Assembly: GCF_000420045.1 (NCBI RefSeq)
Contig: NZ_ATUE01000006.1
Location: forward strand, 496,001 to 560,000
DNA: 64,000 nucleotides
Source of the DNA: Perlucidibaca piscinae DSM 21586
Lineage (GTDB): Bacteria; Pseudomonadota; Gammaproteobacteria; Pseudomonadales; Moraxellaceae
Direction of reading: 5' to 3'
In this document: positions 52,226 to 61,414 of the stretch, in pieces
Position numbering within the stretch: position 1 is the stretch's first letter
Layout of the letters: the number at the start of each line of letters is the position of its first letter
The notes under the pieces: model-generated
Database searches by the model: none
What the model saw: only the letters and a program-made list of their open reading frames with translations
What the model was told of the DNA's origin: nothing
Program-made: the position numbers and the translations under genes

Positions 52226-53683
52226 TCAGAAGCTGTACTGCAGCTGCAGACGCAGAGCGTCGCTGTCAAAAGCGGCGTAATCCGGCTTGTCGGCACGGTT
52301 GCCGGTGACCAGGTTGTTGCGATCCATCTGGTGGTAGACCGCCGTCAGTTCGAGCTGGCGATTGAACTGCCACTCGAGACCGAACTCCCAGTCGTTGACG
52401 CGATTGCGCGGTGCGTTGGTCTCGGCCTTGTTGTAGCCGTCGAAGCTCTGCCATTTCACGAATGGCATGAGCACCTGCTCCTTGCCACGCTTGAACTGGT
52501 ACATGGCCTGAATGTAGCCACCCTCGATGTCACGCTCGTCGATGGTCCGCGTTGCCAGATCGAGACCGGGGCTGGTGCCCCAGTTCCACTCCGCCTGCAG
52601 ACCGAACGGCTGCGGGTAGAGAATCGCGCTGACACCGACGCGCTCATCGTCGAAGCCTTTGCGGAAGCGGGCGTCTGTTCTGAGACGATTGACGTCTTGC
52701 TCTCTGACACCGTTGAGGCCCGTGAACTTGCCCGTGCTCGGCACGAACTTGCCGCGGTACCCCTGCACGCCCAGCTCATAGAACTGCCCGCCAGCGGCCT
52801 TGAACGGAATGCTGACCCGGGCGACCTGGTGCAGGGTATCGTTGGTGTCGCGGCGATTGGCACCCTGGCCGTTGTAGACCCCGTAGCCGATCATGCCGTA
52901 GTTGCCTGAATGCTTGAGGCCAGCCTGCTGGATCTCCTGGAACAGCTTCTGCACCGGCTGCGGCGTGTAGTAGTAGAACACCCCGGTGTCGCGCTCATCA
53001 CGCACCCCGCTGTTGAGGGCATCGGCACGATCCAGCGTGAGACGGTTCTGGCTCGACTGCAGGTTCTCGAAGCCGAACGGCACCTTGGACTGACCGACGC
53101 GGAATCGGTGCACCTTGGCCGTGTCGACATTCACGTCGGCATAGGCGTCGCGAAGCTGCAGCACGTTGCCGGTGGTGCCTGACGTCGAGGCGAAGTCGGG
53201 CTGGATGTAGACGCTGAGGTGGTCATTGACGTCGCTGGAGAACACCAGCCGGCCGCGCCGGATGAGGAAGCTGTCGCCATTGATGGAATCGGCATCCCCG
53301 ACCGAGCGATCCGTCCACAGATCAACGCCTTCGTCACCGGAGAGGATGTCGCTGTAGCGCGCCTGGACATAACCGCGCACCTGGACCGAGGGGCGACTGC
53401 CCGATGGCTTGGCCGCTGCCGGTGCGGCGGCGGCTGCCGTGACGGCTGACGGGGCCGATGAGGACGTCGCGGCATCTGCCAACCGTGATGCTGCCGTCGC
53501 CTCGGCAGCGGCATCGACCGGGCGGAAACTGCCCAGCTTGATGCGTCCGTCACCGGGCTCGGCGAAAAGCTGACGGGTCTTGGCATCCATGTAGAGGTCA
53601 ATCGCGCCCGAGGTCTGCGCCAGCGCCAGGCCGGAGCCCAGGCAGAGCGCGAAACAGGACAGGGAACGGGTAAGTTGTCGCAT
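52226..53683 (-). CDS. Phosphate-selective porin (OprP/OprO-like) outer-membrane protein
   Basis: 485 aa from ATG 53683 (AGGAT 7 nt before). Signal peptide of about 22 residues (ending LALA). A short N-terminal domain and an Ala/Pro-rich linker (AAAAAPAAAKPSGS) precede the 16-strand barrel, which begins VQVRGYVQARYSD and ends in the outer-membrane signature QLQYSF with terminal Phe. RRGRLVFSSDVNDHLSVYIQPDF and RVGQSKVPFGFENLQSS are typical of the family. The name implies phosphate or pyrophosphate uptake; no pho box was found. Confidence 0.85.
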   Translation of the reverse strand: MRQLTRSLSCFALCLGSGLALAQTSGAIDLYMDAKTRQLFAEPGDGRIKLGSFRPVDAAAEATAASRLADAATSSSAPSAVTAAAAAPAAAKPSGSRPSVQVRGYVQARYSDILSGDEGVDLWTDRSVGDADSINGDSFLIRRGRLVFSSDVNDHLSVYIQPDFASTSGTTGNVLQLRDAYADVNVDTAKVHRFRVGQSKVPFGFENLQSSQNRLTLDRADALNSGVRDERDTGVFYYYTPQPVQKLFQEIQQAGLKHSGNYGMIGYGVYNGQGANRRDTNDTLHQVARVSIPFKAAGGQFYELGVQGYRGKFVPSTGKFTGLNGVREQDVNRLRTDARFRKGFDDERVGVSAILYPQPFGLQAEWNWGTSPGLDLATRTIDERDIEGGYIQAMYQFKRGKEQVLMPFVKWQSFDGYNKAETNAPRNRVNDWEFGLEWQFNRQLELTAVYHQMDRNNLVTGNRADKPDYAAFDSDALRLQLQYSF

Positions 53684-53704
53684 GCGTAGCATCCTGTGAC
53701 AGGT

Positions 53705-53741
53705 AAAAAAAGGCCGGGTGGCTGACTGGACACACCCGGCC
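53705..53741 (-). terminator. Terminator downstream of the 141-aa gene
   Basis: Nine-bp stem GGCCGGGTG with a 12-nt loop; on the minus strand seven Ts follow. It separates the small exported protein gene from the porin, so the porin must have its own promoter or rely on read-through. Confidence 0.85.
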
Positions 53742-53776
53742 AAGAGGGTTTCGGGATCAGCGGACAGAGGGGAACA

Positions 53777-54202
53777 TCAGCCTGCCGCCACCAGGCGGAC
53801 GGTCAGGGACGGATTGCGGCTGCCGCGTTCGTCGATGACCGCCGACAGCTCGCACTTGCCGCTGGGCACGACGTGCGTGGTCTTGAACGGGCCGACGCCG
53901 CGACGCGCCACCGAGCCGCATGCCACCTCGCCCCCCGCCGTGGCCAGCATCACCTGACCGGCAGCTGGGTCATAACGCAGGCCATTGACGGTGATGCGGC
54001 GCAGGTAAGGGTCTTCCGAAAAGGTGCGGAAGGCGTACAGGCTGACCCAGGCAGTGTTGGAACGGGTATCGACGACAAACTCGGTCATCGGGTCATACAG
54101 GGTTCCGGCAGGCTCCTGATGGATCACCGGGCTGGCAATCGCGGTGGAGGAAACGAGCAAGGCAAGGGCTGCCAGCATCGATGGGGCGGGTCGCGTTTTC
54201 AT
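53777..54202 (-). CDS. Small exported protein, unknown
   Basis: 141 aa from ATG 54202, with GGAGA 6 nt upstream. A signal peptide (about 1-23, ending AIA) precedes a mature part of about 118 aa with two cysteines (VACGSV, SGKCELS) that could form one disulfide. The rest is beta-rich without repeats or a lipobox. Divergent from the DUF2490 gene. I do not recognise a family. Confidence 0.72.
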   Translation of the reverse strand: MKTRPAPSMLAALALLVSSTAIASPVIHQEPAGTLYDPMTEFVVDTRSNTAWVSLYAFRTFSEDPYLRRITVNGLRYDPAAGQVMLATAGGEVACGSVARRGVGPFKTTHVVPSGKCELSAVIDERGSRNPSLTVRLVAAG

Positions 54203-54359
54203 GACAAGTCTCCGTGAGCTCACGGAGCCATTAGAGAATCATCCTGCGTCGTGATGATCTGCTGAAAGACAGATCCTGATGTCCGCGAAAAGACAGACAC
54301 AGGATCGTCATGAGGATGTCATCGTTCTGTCATGACCAACGACATCGTAGGACGCCGCC
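54203..54359. promoter_or_regulatory. Divergent region with direct repeats
   Basis: The 157-nt gap contains AAAGACAGA twice (54265-54273 and 54289-54297), 24 nt apart, near the middle. Evenly spaced direct repeats between divergent envelope genes may bind a response regulator. No clear -10/-35 pair was found. Confidence 0.35.
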
Positions 54360-55109
54360 ATGCCACGGAGAACCGCTCCCCTTTCAACCTCCACCACCAA
54401 CGCATCTCGCCCCGTGCCTCGCAGGCAGCCAGGCCATGCGCTGGCAATGCTGGGCCTGCTGGCGGGCGTCACCAGCGCCCTGCCCGTTCGCGCCGCGACC
54501 ATTGATGACGAACTGGTCTGGGGTGCCTGGTTCAACACCGCGACCCTGAGCGACCGGCTCAGCGTGATATCGGACCTGCAGGTGCGCAGCAGCGACAACG
54601 CCGATCAGGTCCGCAACGTGCTGGCCCGCGCCGGACTCGCCTGGCAGCTGGACGACCGCCATCAGATCGTGGCCGGCTATGCGCACGTGATCACGCACCC
54701 CGACAGCGGCGACAGCCTGACCGAGCAGCGCACCTGGCAGCAGCTCAGCCGCCGCGACACCGTGGCCAGCCTGCCCCTGACGCATCGCCTGCGCCTCGAG
54801 CAGCGCCGCATCGAGCTGGCCAGCGGGGACACCACGACGTCGGATCGCTTGCGCTACATGGTGCGCACCACCCTGCCGCTGAGCGGGCCGAACTATGTCG
54901 CGCTGCAGAACGAGATCTTCCTGACGCTGAGTGGTCGCGAGGCACTGAATGACCGGGTGTTCGACCAGAATCGTGCCTACGCGGGTCTGGGTCGCAAGTT
55001 CTCGCCCTCGGTGGATGCCGAGGTGGGCTACCTGAACCAGTGGCTGCAGGGCCGTGCGGACGATACCCGCAACCACGTGCTGCAGGTCGCCCTGATCACG
55101 CGCTGGTGA
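54360..55109 (+). CDS. DUF2490-family outer-membrane beta-barrel protein
   Basis: 249 aa. A long basic N-terminus and hydrophobic stretch (about 25-45, ending VRA) form the export signal. The rest is a series of short strands, with the DUF2490 pattern NRAYAGLGRKFSP and VGYLNQWLQ near the end; it closes with ALITRW, an aromatic end fit for the BAM complex. ATG 54360 has TAGGA 7 nt upstream. Function of the family is unknown. Confidence 0.8.
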   Translation: MPRRTAPLSTSTTNASRPVPRRQPGHALAMLGLLAGVTSALPVRAATIDDELVWGAWFNTATLSDRLSVISDLQVRSSDNADQVRNVLARAGLAWQLDDRHQIVAGYAHVITHPDSGDSLTEQRTWQQLSRRDTVASLPLTHRLRLEQRRIELASGDTTTSDRLRYMVRTTLPLSGPNYVALQNEIFLTLSGREALNDRVFDQNRAYAGLGRKFSPSVDAEVGYLNQWLQGRADDTRNHVLQVALITRW

Positions 55110-55209
55110 CAACCGCTGCGCGAGGGGAACGGCACTGCGGAGATTCCACGCAGCACCCCCGGCTGTGCCATGATCGGGCATCCCGCCTGTCTTGCCGGAG
55201 CTTTTCGTC

Positions 55210-56832
55210 ATGTCCGCACTCACGCCCAGCACCCTGCGCATCGGCCGCCGCTACCGCGCCAATCGCCTTGAGGGTCCCTACGATGCCCTGGTGATCGGCT
55301 CCGGCATTGGCGGGCTGACCACGGCCGCGCTGCTCGCCGACATCGGCTGGAAGGTGGCCGTGCTCGAGCAGCACTACACCGCTGGCGGCTACACCCACAG
55401 CTATGCCCGCAACGGCTATGAATGGGATGTCGGGGTTCACTACATCGGCGACATGGGGGCGGCCACCACGGCCCGTCGCCTCATGGACCACCTGAGCCAG
55501 GGGCAGCTGCAGTGGGCAGCGATGGATGCGGTCTACGACCGTTTCTTTCTCGGCGACCAGACTTTCGAGGCAGTTGCCGGCAAGGCGGAGTTCCGCGACA
55601 ACCTGGTCCGGCATTTCCCCGACGAGGTGGCGGCGATCGACCGTTACCTGGAGCTGCTCGCCGAGGTCAGTAGCGGCATGCGCGGCTTTGCCCTGTCGCG
55701 CCTGCTCAGCCCGGGCCAGCTCAAGCTGGTCCAGCCGGTTCTGCGTCGCCTGCTGCCAGACAGCTTTCACCGCACCACGCGCGACGTGCTCGAGGAGCTC
55801 ACCGGCAACGCCACGCTGATCGCCGTGCTGACCGGCCAGTGGGGTGATCTTGGCCTGCCGCCGGCACGCTCGTCCTTCATCATCCACGCCCTCATCGCCC
55901 GTCACTACCTGCATGGCGGCTTCTACCCGGTCGGCGGCAGCTGGCGTATTGCCGAGACCATCATTCCGCGTATCCAGGCCAGTGGCGGCGAGGTTTTCAC
56001 CTATGCCCGCGTGCAGCAGATCCTGATCGAGAACGGCAAGGCCTGCGGCGTGTTGATGGCCGACGGCGAACGCATCCTCGCCCCCTGCGTGATTTCCTCG
56101 GCGGGCGTGATGAACACCTTCCAGCGTCTGCTGCCACCGGATGCCGTGACGCGCAGCGGATATGACCGGCTGCTCAGACAGGTGACGCCGAGCATGGCCC
56201 ATGTCGGTCTGTACATCGGACTGAAGGAGACCGCCGAGGCGCTGGGACTCCCGCGCAGCAATTTCTGGATCTACCCGAGCGCGGACTACGAAGGCGATCT
56301 GCAGCGCTTCGAGCAGGATCCGTCCGCTCCGCTGCCGGTGGTCTATGTCTCGTTCCCGTCCGCCAAGGACCCGGACTATGCCAATCGTCACCCCGGCACG
56401 GCGACCATCGAGGTGGTGGCGCCCGCTCCCTTCGCCTGGTTCGAGCGCTGGGATGGCAGCACGTGGGGACAGCGTGGCGAGGACTACGAGGCCTTCAAGC
56501 AGGCCCTGGGTGAACGCATTCTCGAGGTCATGCTGGAGAAGCTGCCGCAGCTGCGCGGTCGCATCGACTACTGGGAAATCTCCACGCCGCTGTCCAGCCA
56601 GCACTTCAACGCCTATGCCCGGGGCGAGCTGTACGGCATCGACCACACGCCCGAACGCTTCGCGCAGCACTGGCTGACGCCGCGCACGCGCATTCCCGGA
56701 CTCTGGCTGACCGGCCAGGACATCATGTCCTGCGGCGTGGTTGGCGCCATGATGGGCGGCGTGCTGACCGCCCAGGCGGTGGGCGGACTGAAAGTTCTGC
56801 GCGTGCTCAAGCGCGTGATGGGCGGGCAGTAA
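55210..56832 (+). CDS. FAD-dependent oxidoreductase, retinol saturase / carotenoid isomerase-like
   Basis: 540 aa from ATG 55210. Rossmann FAD motif VIGSGIGGLTTAALLADIG (G30-x-G32-x-x-G35), then LEQHYTAGGYTHSY and a C-terminal LWLTGQDIMSCGVVGAMMGG that matches the phytoene desaturase/RetSat group. Relatives saturate or isomerise polyenes; the substrate here is unknown because no carotenoid genes are present. Its last 26 nt overlap, tail to tail, the end of the metallo-beta-lactamase-fold lipoprotein gene. Confidence 0.87.
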   Translation: MSALTPSTLRIGRRYRANRLEGPYDALVIGSGIGGLTTAALLADIGWKVAVLEQHYTAGGYTHSYARNGYEWDVGVHYIGDMGAATTARRLMDHLSQGQLQWAAMDAVYDRFFLGDQTFEAVAGKAEFRDNLVRHFPDEVAAIDRYLELLAEVSSGMRGFALSRLLSPGQLKLVQPVLRRLLPDSFHRTTRDVLEELTGNATLIAVLTGQWGDLGLPPARSSFIIHALIARHYLHGGFYPVGGSWRIAETIIPRIQASGGEVFTYARVQQILIENGKACGVLMADGERILAPCVISSAGVMNTFQRLLPPDAVTRSGYDRLLRQVTPSMAHVGLYIGLKETAEALGLPRSNFWIYPSADYEGDLQRFEQDPSAPLPVVYVSFPSAKDPDYANRHPGTATIEVVAPAPFAWFERWDGSTWGQRGEDYEAFKQALGERILEVMLEKLPQLRGRIDYWEISTPLSSQHFNAYARGELYGIDHTPERFAQHWLTPRTRIPGLWLTGQDIMSCGVVGAMMGGVLTAQAVGGLKVLRVLKRVMGGQ

Positions 56833-58036
56833 CGAGCCGGCTCAGCGGGTCACTGATGGCCGTTGGCGGGGTGCCTGGCCAGTGCCATGAGTCATTGCCG
56901 GCACGCTCCCGACCCCTGCCACTGGGGTCGTTGACGGTGAATGACCTGACCTTCAGGTAGTCTTCCGGGTCGCGCACGTAGTCCAGCTGCGGTGGCTGTG
57001 GCAGGGTGTTCAGCGCCGCCCGCCATTGCGTTTCATACGCAGCCGCGCCACCGCCGATGACCGGGAACCAGGCGTCATGATGGTTGGGGATGAACAGCGT
57101 TGAGCGTGCCGCCTCGACATGAACATCCACGCATTCCGGCAGAGATCTGATCGCGTCGCGGATGGCATCGGCCTGCGGATCATTTTCCGGCATTTCTCCG
57201 GTCGAATCATTCCACAGCAGGAAAAACCGGCCGACACGGAAATGATAGGCCCAGGTCCCCCCTTCGGGCTGACCAACGCCACCATCGTCTGGCAGCGTCA
57301 GCAGGAAGGAGAGCGTTTCGGACACATCCGTGTTCAGTGACAGCAGGAAGGGAATCAGCTCGGGCGTGTACGCCAGCGGCATGCCTCCCTGCAGCAGCGA
57401 GGCCGGATCCGCGGCAGAATGGCTGTGCTTGATGATCTGGATATCGGCGAGGTCTCTGAACACGCGCACGGGAAACACGGTACCGGCGGGGTTTCCGGCA
57501 TCCGTTCCCAGATCCAGGCAGGCAAAGGGCCGGGCGGACGGATTCGCGGCGGCATCCGCGCGCGCCGCATCGCACACCGATGAGCCTGCGACCAGTGCCG
57601 CCCCCGTCCGGCTCGCGACATACCTTGCATCCGCTGCGTGATCGAAATGGCCGTGACCGATGAAGATGGCCTCCGGCTTGAGAGCGACAAGGTCGTCACG
57701 GCTAACGGGCACATAGCCCTTGTGAACCCCTACCACCTCCCAGGCATCCAGCAGCACGAGGTGGCCACCGATGGCGACAATGAACGTGGATACTCCCGCC
57801 CACCACAGCTTCACCCGGCTCGGGTCCTCGCCGGTATCCCCCAGGATTCGCAACCGCGCTGCCCGGGTCTCGGCATCCAGTGCCGGTGCGGAAGGCAGTG
57901 GCTGCCAGTCCGCCGGAGCAACGTCGCCGGCGTTCCGCATCAGGGGCTGACGCTGGCTGCTGTCCGCGTCATCGGTGTTGCATCCGGTGGCGATGATGAG
58001 TGACAGGGCGATGATCATGGTCTGTCTGAGCAGCAT
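56807..58036 (-). CDS. Metallo-beta-lactamase-fold lipoprotein, unknown substrate
   Basis: 409 aa from ATG 58036 (GGGAGA 8 nt before). The N-terminus LSLIIATGC gives a possible lipobox with Cys19, so it is probably anchored in the envelope. The metal site is FIGHGHFDHAAD (H128, H130, D132, H133), and later VIKHSHS-like and PNHHDAWFPV segments supply further histidines. VKLWWAGVSTFIVAIGGHLVLLDAW is the usual start of the fold (seen in part). It is not a typical beta-lactamase or GloB. Stop-to-stop overlap with the FAD enzyme gene is 26 nt. Confidence 0.8.
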   Translation of the reverse strand: MLLRQTMIIALSLIIATGCNTDDADSSQRQPLMRNAGDVAPADWQPLPSAPALDAETRAARLRILGDTGEDPSRVKLWWAGVSTFIVAIGGHLVLLDAWEVVGVHKGYVPVSRDDLVALKPEAIFIGHGHFDHAADARYVASRTGAALVAGSSVCDAARADAAANPSARPFACLDLGTDAGNPAGTVFPVRVFRDLADIQIIKHSHSAADPASLLQGGMPLAYTPELIPFLLSLNTDVSETLSFLLTLPDDGGVGQPEGGTWAYHFRVGRFFLLWNDSTGEMPENDPQADAIRDAIRSLPECVDVHVEAARSTLFIPNHHDAWFPVIGGGAAAYETQWRAALNTLPQPPQLDYVRDPEDYLKVRSFTVNDPSGRGRERAGNDSWHWPGTPPTAISDPLSRLVTARPSRA

Positions 58037-58161
58037 CGCGGTCGTCTCCCGGCGCGTTTTTGGGAGCAGTGTAGCCCATGCCGTCGTGCTTTCCAGTGCG
58101 CGAGACCGGCACGGGTCAGCATCCGGTTGGGCAACGATCGTCCTCTGCCGCGCCAGAAACG

Positions 58162-58194
58162 AAAAACCCGCTGGCGCAGGGCGCCAGCGGGTTT
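58162..58194 (-). terminator. tRNA-Val terminator
   Basis: Fourteen-bp stem AAACCCGCTGGCGC with an AGG loop and five Ts on the minus strand, 6 nt beyond the tRNA end. Confidence 0.9.
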
Positions 58195-58200
58195 CGGAAT

Positions 58201-58277
58201 TGGTAGGCACTAGCAGACTCGAACTGCTGACCCCCACCATGTCAAGGTGGTGCTCTAACCAACTGAGCTAAGCGCCT
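58201..58277 (-). tRNA. tRNA-Val (anticodon GAC)
   Basis: 77 nt with encoded CCA. Acceptor AGGCGCT pairs with AGTGCCT (one G-T wobble), T8-A9 follow, and anticodon loop TTGACAT gives GAC, reading GTC/GTT. A single-gene unit with its own promoter and terminator. Confidence 0.96.
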
Positions 58278-58311
58278 GAGGTCGTTTCAGGTGTCCCTGA
58301 AAGTGGAGCGC

Positions 58312-58340
58312 ATCTTACCCAAGCGCCTTGCCACATACAA
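58312..58340 (-). promoter_or_regulatory. Promoter of tRNA-Val
   Basis: On the minus strand TTGTAT (58335-58340) and TAAGAT (58312-58317) are 17 nt apart, followed by a GC-rich GCGCTCC discriminator. The leader carries a perfect 7-bp hairpin TTTCAGG/CCTGAAA (58285-58302). Confidence 0.65.
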
Positions 58341-58530
58341 CCCGGTTTCGTGTCGACTGGCGAAAATTATGGCGATTGATCGCGATCAGGACGAACAGCG
58401 CTGGATTTTTGCGGAACACGCTGCGGGTGCGGGCTCGCGCGCAGCGAACCTGATGCTCGTCCGACAGCGCAACACGCGCGCCCGGAATTGCACTAGCGTC
58501 AGCACTGTCCCCCTCACTGGAGCGCGCGTC

Positions 58531-58653
58531 ATGCCGGAAGGTTACCTGATGGGTATCGCCACCCTGGTCATCGGGGTGCTGGGTTTTCTGCCTGCCCTGC
58601 TCGCCAGCAGGCGCAAGTCGCCAGCCCCGGACAGAAGCGCCGGGTCACGCTAG
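58531..58653 (+). CDS. 40-aa putative membrane peptide
   Basis: ATG 58531 with GGAG 9 nt upstream. Residues about 6-26 (LMGIATLVIGVLGFLPALLAS) form one transmembrane helix, followed by a basic tail (RRKSPAPDRSAGSR), the positive-inside pattern of a small membrane protein with cytoplasmic C-terminus. It ends 9 nt from the metZ stop. A chance reading frame is possible. Confidence 0.4.
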   Translation: MPEGYLMGIATLVIGVLGFLPALLASRRKSPAPDRSAGSR

Positions 58654-58662
58654 CCGGAACGC

Positions 58663-59871
58663 TCAGCCGCGCAGCCCGCGCGCGCAGTCGGCAATCAGGT
58701 CATCGATGTCTTCCAGACCCACGGCAATGCGGATCAGGCCGTCGCTGATGCGCGCCGCCGCCTTGGCCTCGGGACTCAGACGCCCGTGCGTGGTGGTGCC
58801 GGGATGGGTGACCGTGGACTTGGTGTCGCCCAGATTGGCCGTGATGGAGAGGATGCGGGTGGCATCGATGAAGCGCCAGGCGGCATCGCGGGCGGTCTCG
58901 CCGTCACGCGGCCTGACCTCGAACGAGAGCACGCCGCCGAAGCCGCGCTGCTGGCGTGCCGCCAGCGCATGCTGCGGGTGCGATGCCAGGCCCGGGTAAT
59001 GCACGGCGGCGACTTCCGGCTGGGCCTCCAGCCAGGTGGCCAGACGCAGGGCGCTGGCGGCATGGGCATCCATGCGCAGACGCAGGGTCTCCAGCCCCTT
59101 CAGGAACACCCAGGCATTGAACGGGCTGAGGCTGGGGCCGCAGGTGCGCACCACGCCGTAGATCTCTTCCAGCAGGGCATGCGGACCGACCACCGCGCCG
59201 CCCAGGCAGCGGCCCTGCCCGTCCAGGTACTTGGTGGCGGAGTGGATGACCAGATCCGCGCCCAGCGCCAGCGGACGCTGCAGTGCCGGTGTGCAGAAGC
59301 AGTTGTCGACGGCCAGCAGCACGCCATGTGCGTGCGCGATGTCGGACAGCGCGGCAATGTCGACCAGCTCGCCGAGCGGATTGCTCGGGCTCTCGACGAA
59401 GAACAGGCGCGTTGCCGGCGTGATTGCCGCCTGCCAGGCCGACAGGTCGGCGAGCGGCACGAAACGGGTCTTGATGCCGAATTTGCCGGCATACTTGTCG
59501 AACAGCACGTTGGTGGTGCCGAACAGGCTCTGCGAGGCAACCACCTCGTCGCCCGCCTTGAGCAGCCCCAGCACCATGGCCAGGATGGCAGCCATGCCGG
59601 AGGCCGTGGCGACGCAGCGCTCGCCACCTTCCAGTGCCGCCAGGCGCTGCTCGAAACCGCGCACGGTGGGGTTGGTGAAGCGCGAATAGATGTTGCCGGG
59701 CTCGCTGCCACCGAAACGTGCCGCCGCCTCGGCAGCGGACTTGAAGACGAATGACGAGGTCAGGAACAGCGCCTCGGAATGCTCGCCCTGCTCGCTGCGG
59801 TAGTTGCCGGCCCGCACCGCGTCGGTGTCAAAGCCGGCAATGTCGTTGACCGGATCCTGATTCGCTGACAT
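58663..59871 (-). CDS. metZ: O-succinylhomoserine sulfhydrylase
   Basis: 402 aa. PLP enzyme that makes homocysteine directly from O-succinylhomoserine and sulfide. The PLP lysine is K214 in HSATKYLDGQGR; SGMAAI, ESPSNPLGE and VDNCFCTP are cofactor-binding segments. The Cys/Met-metabolism family includes MetB and MetY; placement directly after purF is the Pseudomonas metZ arrangement. GGGGAG is 7 nt before ATG 59871. Its product feeds MetH in this window. Confidence 0.95.
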   Translation of the reverse strand: MSANQDPVNDIAGFDTDAVRAGNYRSEQGEHSEALFLTSSFVFKSAAEAAARFGGSEPGNIYSRFTNPTVRGFEQRLAALEGGERCVATASGMAAILAMVLGLLKAGDEVVASQSLFGTTNVLFDKYAGKFGIKTRFVPLADLSAWQAAITPATRLFFVESPSNPLGELVDIAALSDIAHAHGVLLAVDNCFCTPALQRPLALGADLVIHSATKYLDGQGRCLGGAVVGPHALLEEIYGVVRTCGPSLSPFNAWVFLKGLETLRLRMDAHAASALRLATWLEAQPEVAAVHYPGLASHPQHALAARQQRGFGGVLSFEVRPRDGETARDAAWRFIDATRILSITANLGDTKSTVTHPGTTTHGRLSPEAKAAARISDGLIRIAVGLEDIDDLIADCARGLRG

Positions 59872-59898
59872 CTGCTGACTCCCCTGCTGCTGCCCGAC

Positions 59899-61404
59899 TC
59901 ACCCGTTGGCGAGGTCGACGATGGTGGCACCCTGGCCCTTGCCGATCTTGGCCTGATCATTGCGCGAGGCCTGCAGATCGTCCAGATAGCGTTCGTCGAT
60001 GTCGCCGGTGATGTACTCGCCGGTGAACACCGAGCAGTCGAACTGCTGGATGTCCGGGTTGCCTTCACGCGCGGCGGCGATCAGGTCGTCCAGCTTCTGG
60101 TAGATCAGCGCATCGGCACCGATGAGGTCGCAGACTTCCTGATCGGTACGGCCATGGGCAATCAGCTCGGCCTTGGCCGGCATGTCGATGCCGTACACGT
60201 TGGGGTATTTCACGGCCGGCGCCGCCGACGCGAAATAGACCTTGCTGGCACCGGCATCGCGCGCCATCTGGATGATCTCGCGGCAGGTCGTGCCGCGCAC
60301 GATGGAGTCGTCGACCAGCATGACGTTCTTGCCGGCAAACTCCAGCTCGATCGGATTCAGCTTCTGGCGCACCGACTTCTTGCGCTGGCCCTGGCCGGGC
60401 ATGATGAAGGTGCGGCCGATGTAGCGGTTCTTCATGAAGCCTTCGCGGTACTTCACGTTGAGCTGGTTGGCCAGCTCCAGCGCGGCGGTGCGGCTGGTGT
60501 CCGGGATCGGCATGACCACGTCGATGTGCAGATCCGGGTAGTCGCGGCGTATGGTCGCGGCCAGCTTCTCGCCCATGCGCAGACGCGCCTTGTACACCGA
60601 GATGTTGTCGATGATGGAGTCCGGGCGCGCGAAGTAGACGTACTCGAAGATGCACGGCGCATAGACGGGGTTGTCGGCGCACTGGCGGGTGTGCAGCTGG
60701 CCGCTGTTGCTGATGAACACGGCTTCGCCCGGTGCCAGGTCACGCACCACGCGAAAGCCCAGCGAGGTGATCGCCACCGACTCGGAGGCAATGATGTATT
60801 CCTTGCCTTCCGGGGTGTCGCGCTCGCCGTAGATGATGGGACGGATGCCGTTGGGGTCGCGGAAACCTACGATGCCGTAGCCGGTGATCATCACCACCAC
60901 GGCATAGGCACCCTTGCAGCGCGTGTGCACGCCGCTGACGGCGGCGAACACGTCATCCACCGAGGGCACGATCTTGCCGCGGCTCTGCAGCTCGTGGGCG
61001 AACACGTTGAGCAGGACTTCCGAGTCGGAGTCGGTGTTCACGTGGCGCAGATCGGTGCGGAAGATCTCGCCCGCCAGCTTGTGGGCATTGGTCAGGTTGC
61101 CGTTGTGGGCCAGCGTGATGCCATAGGGCGAATTTACGTAGAACGGCTGTGCCTCGGCCGAGCTCGACGAACCGGCCGTTGGGTAGCGCACGTGACCGAT
61201 GCCGAAGTTGCCGGCCAGTCGCAGCATGTGACGGGTATGGAAAACGTCGCGCACCATGCCGTTGTCCTTGCGTAGGAACAGTCGGCTGCCCTCGGTGGTG
61301 ACGATGCCGGCGGCATCCTGGCCACGGTGCTGGAGCATGGTCAGGGCATCATAGAGGGACTGGTTGACCGGTGACTTGCCAGCGATTGCTACGATTCCGC
61401 ACAT
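59899..61404 (-). CDS. purF: Amidophosphoribosyltransferase
   Basis: 501 aa from ATG 61404 (GAGGT upstream). First committed step of purine synthesis: PRPP plus glutamine to phosphoribosylamine. Met1 is removed to expose the nucleophile Cys2 (MCGIVAIAGK). The N-terminal glutaminase has LQHRGQDAAG, GHVRYPTAG and AHNGNLTN; the PRPP loop is VMLVDDSIVRGTTCREI. Upstream readings to 61554 lie over cvpA and are not real. 27 nt before metZ. Confidence 0.98.
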   Translation of the reverse strand: MCGIVAIAGKSPVNQSLYDALTMLQHRGQDAAGIVTTEGSRLFLRKDNGMVRDVFHTRHMLRLAGNFGIGHVRYPTAGSSSSAEAQPFYVNSPYGITLAHNGNLTNAHKLAGEIFRTDLRHVNTDSDSEVLLNVFAHELQSRGKIVPSVDDVFAAVSGVHTRCKGAYAVVVMITGYGIVGFRDPNGIRPIIYGERDTPEGKEYIIASESVAITSLGFRVVRDLAPGEAVFISNSGQLHTRQCADNPVYAPCIFEYVYFARPDSIIDNISVYKARLRMGEKLAATIRRDYPDLHIDVVMPIPDTSRTAALELANQLNVKYREGFMKNRYIGRTFIMPGQGQRKKSVRQKLNPIELEFAGKNVMLVDDSIVRGTTCREIIQMARDAGASKVYFASAAPAVKYPNVYGIDMPAKAELIAHGRTDQEVCDLIGADALIYQKLDDLIAAAREGNPDIQQFDCSVFTGEYITGDIDERYLDDLQASRNDQAKIGKGQGATIVDLANG

Positions 61405-61414
61405 GGTGACCTCT

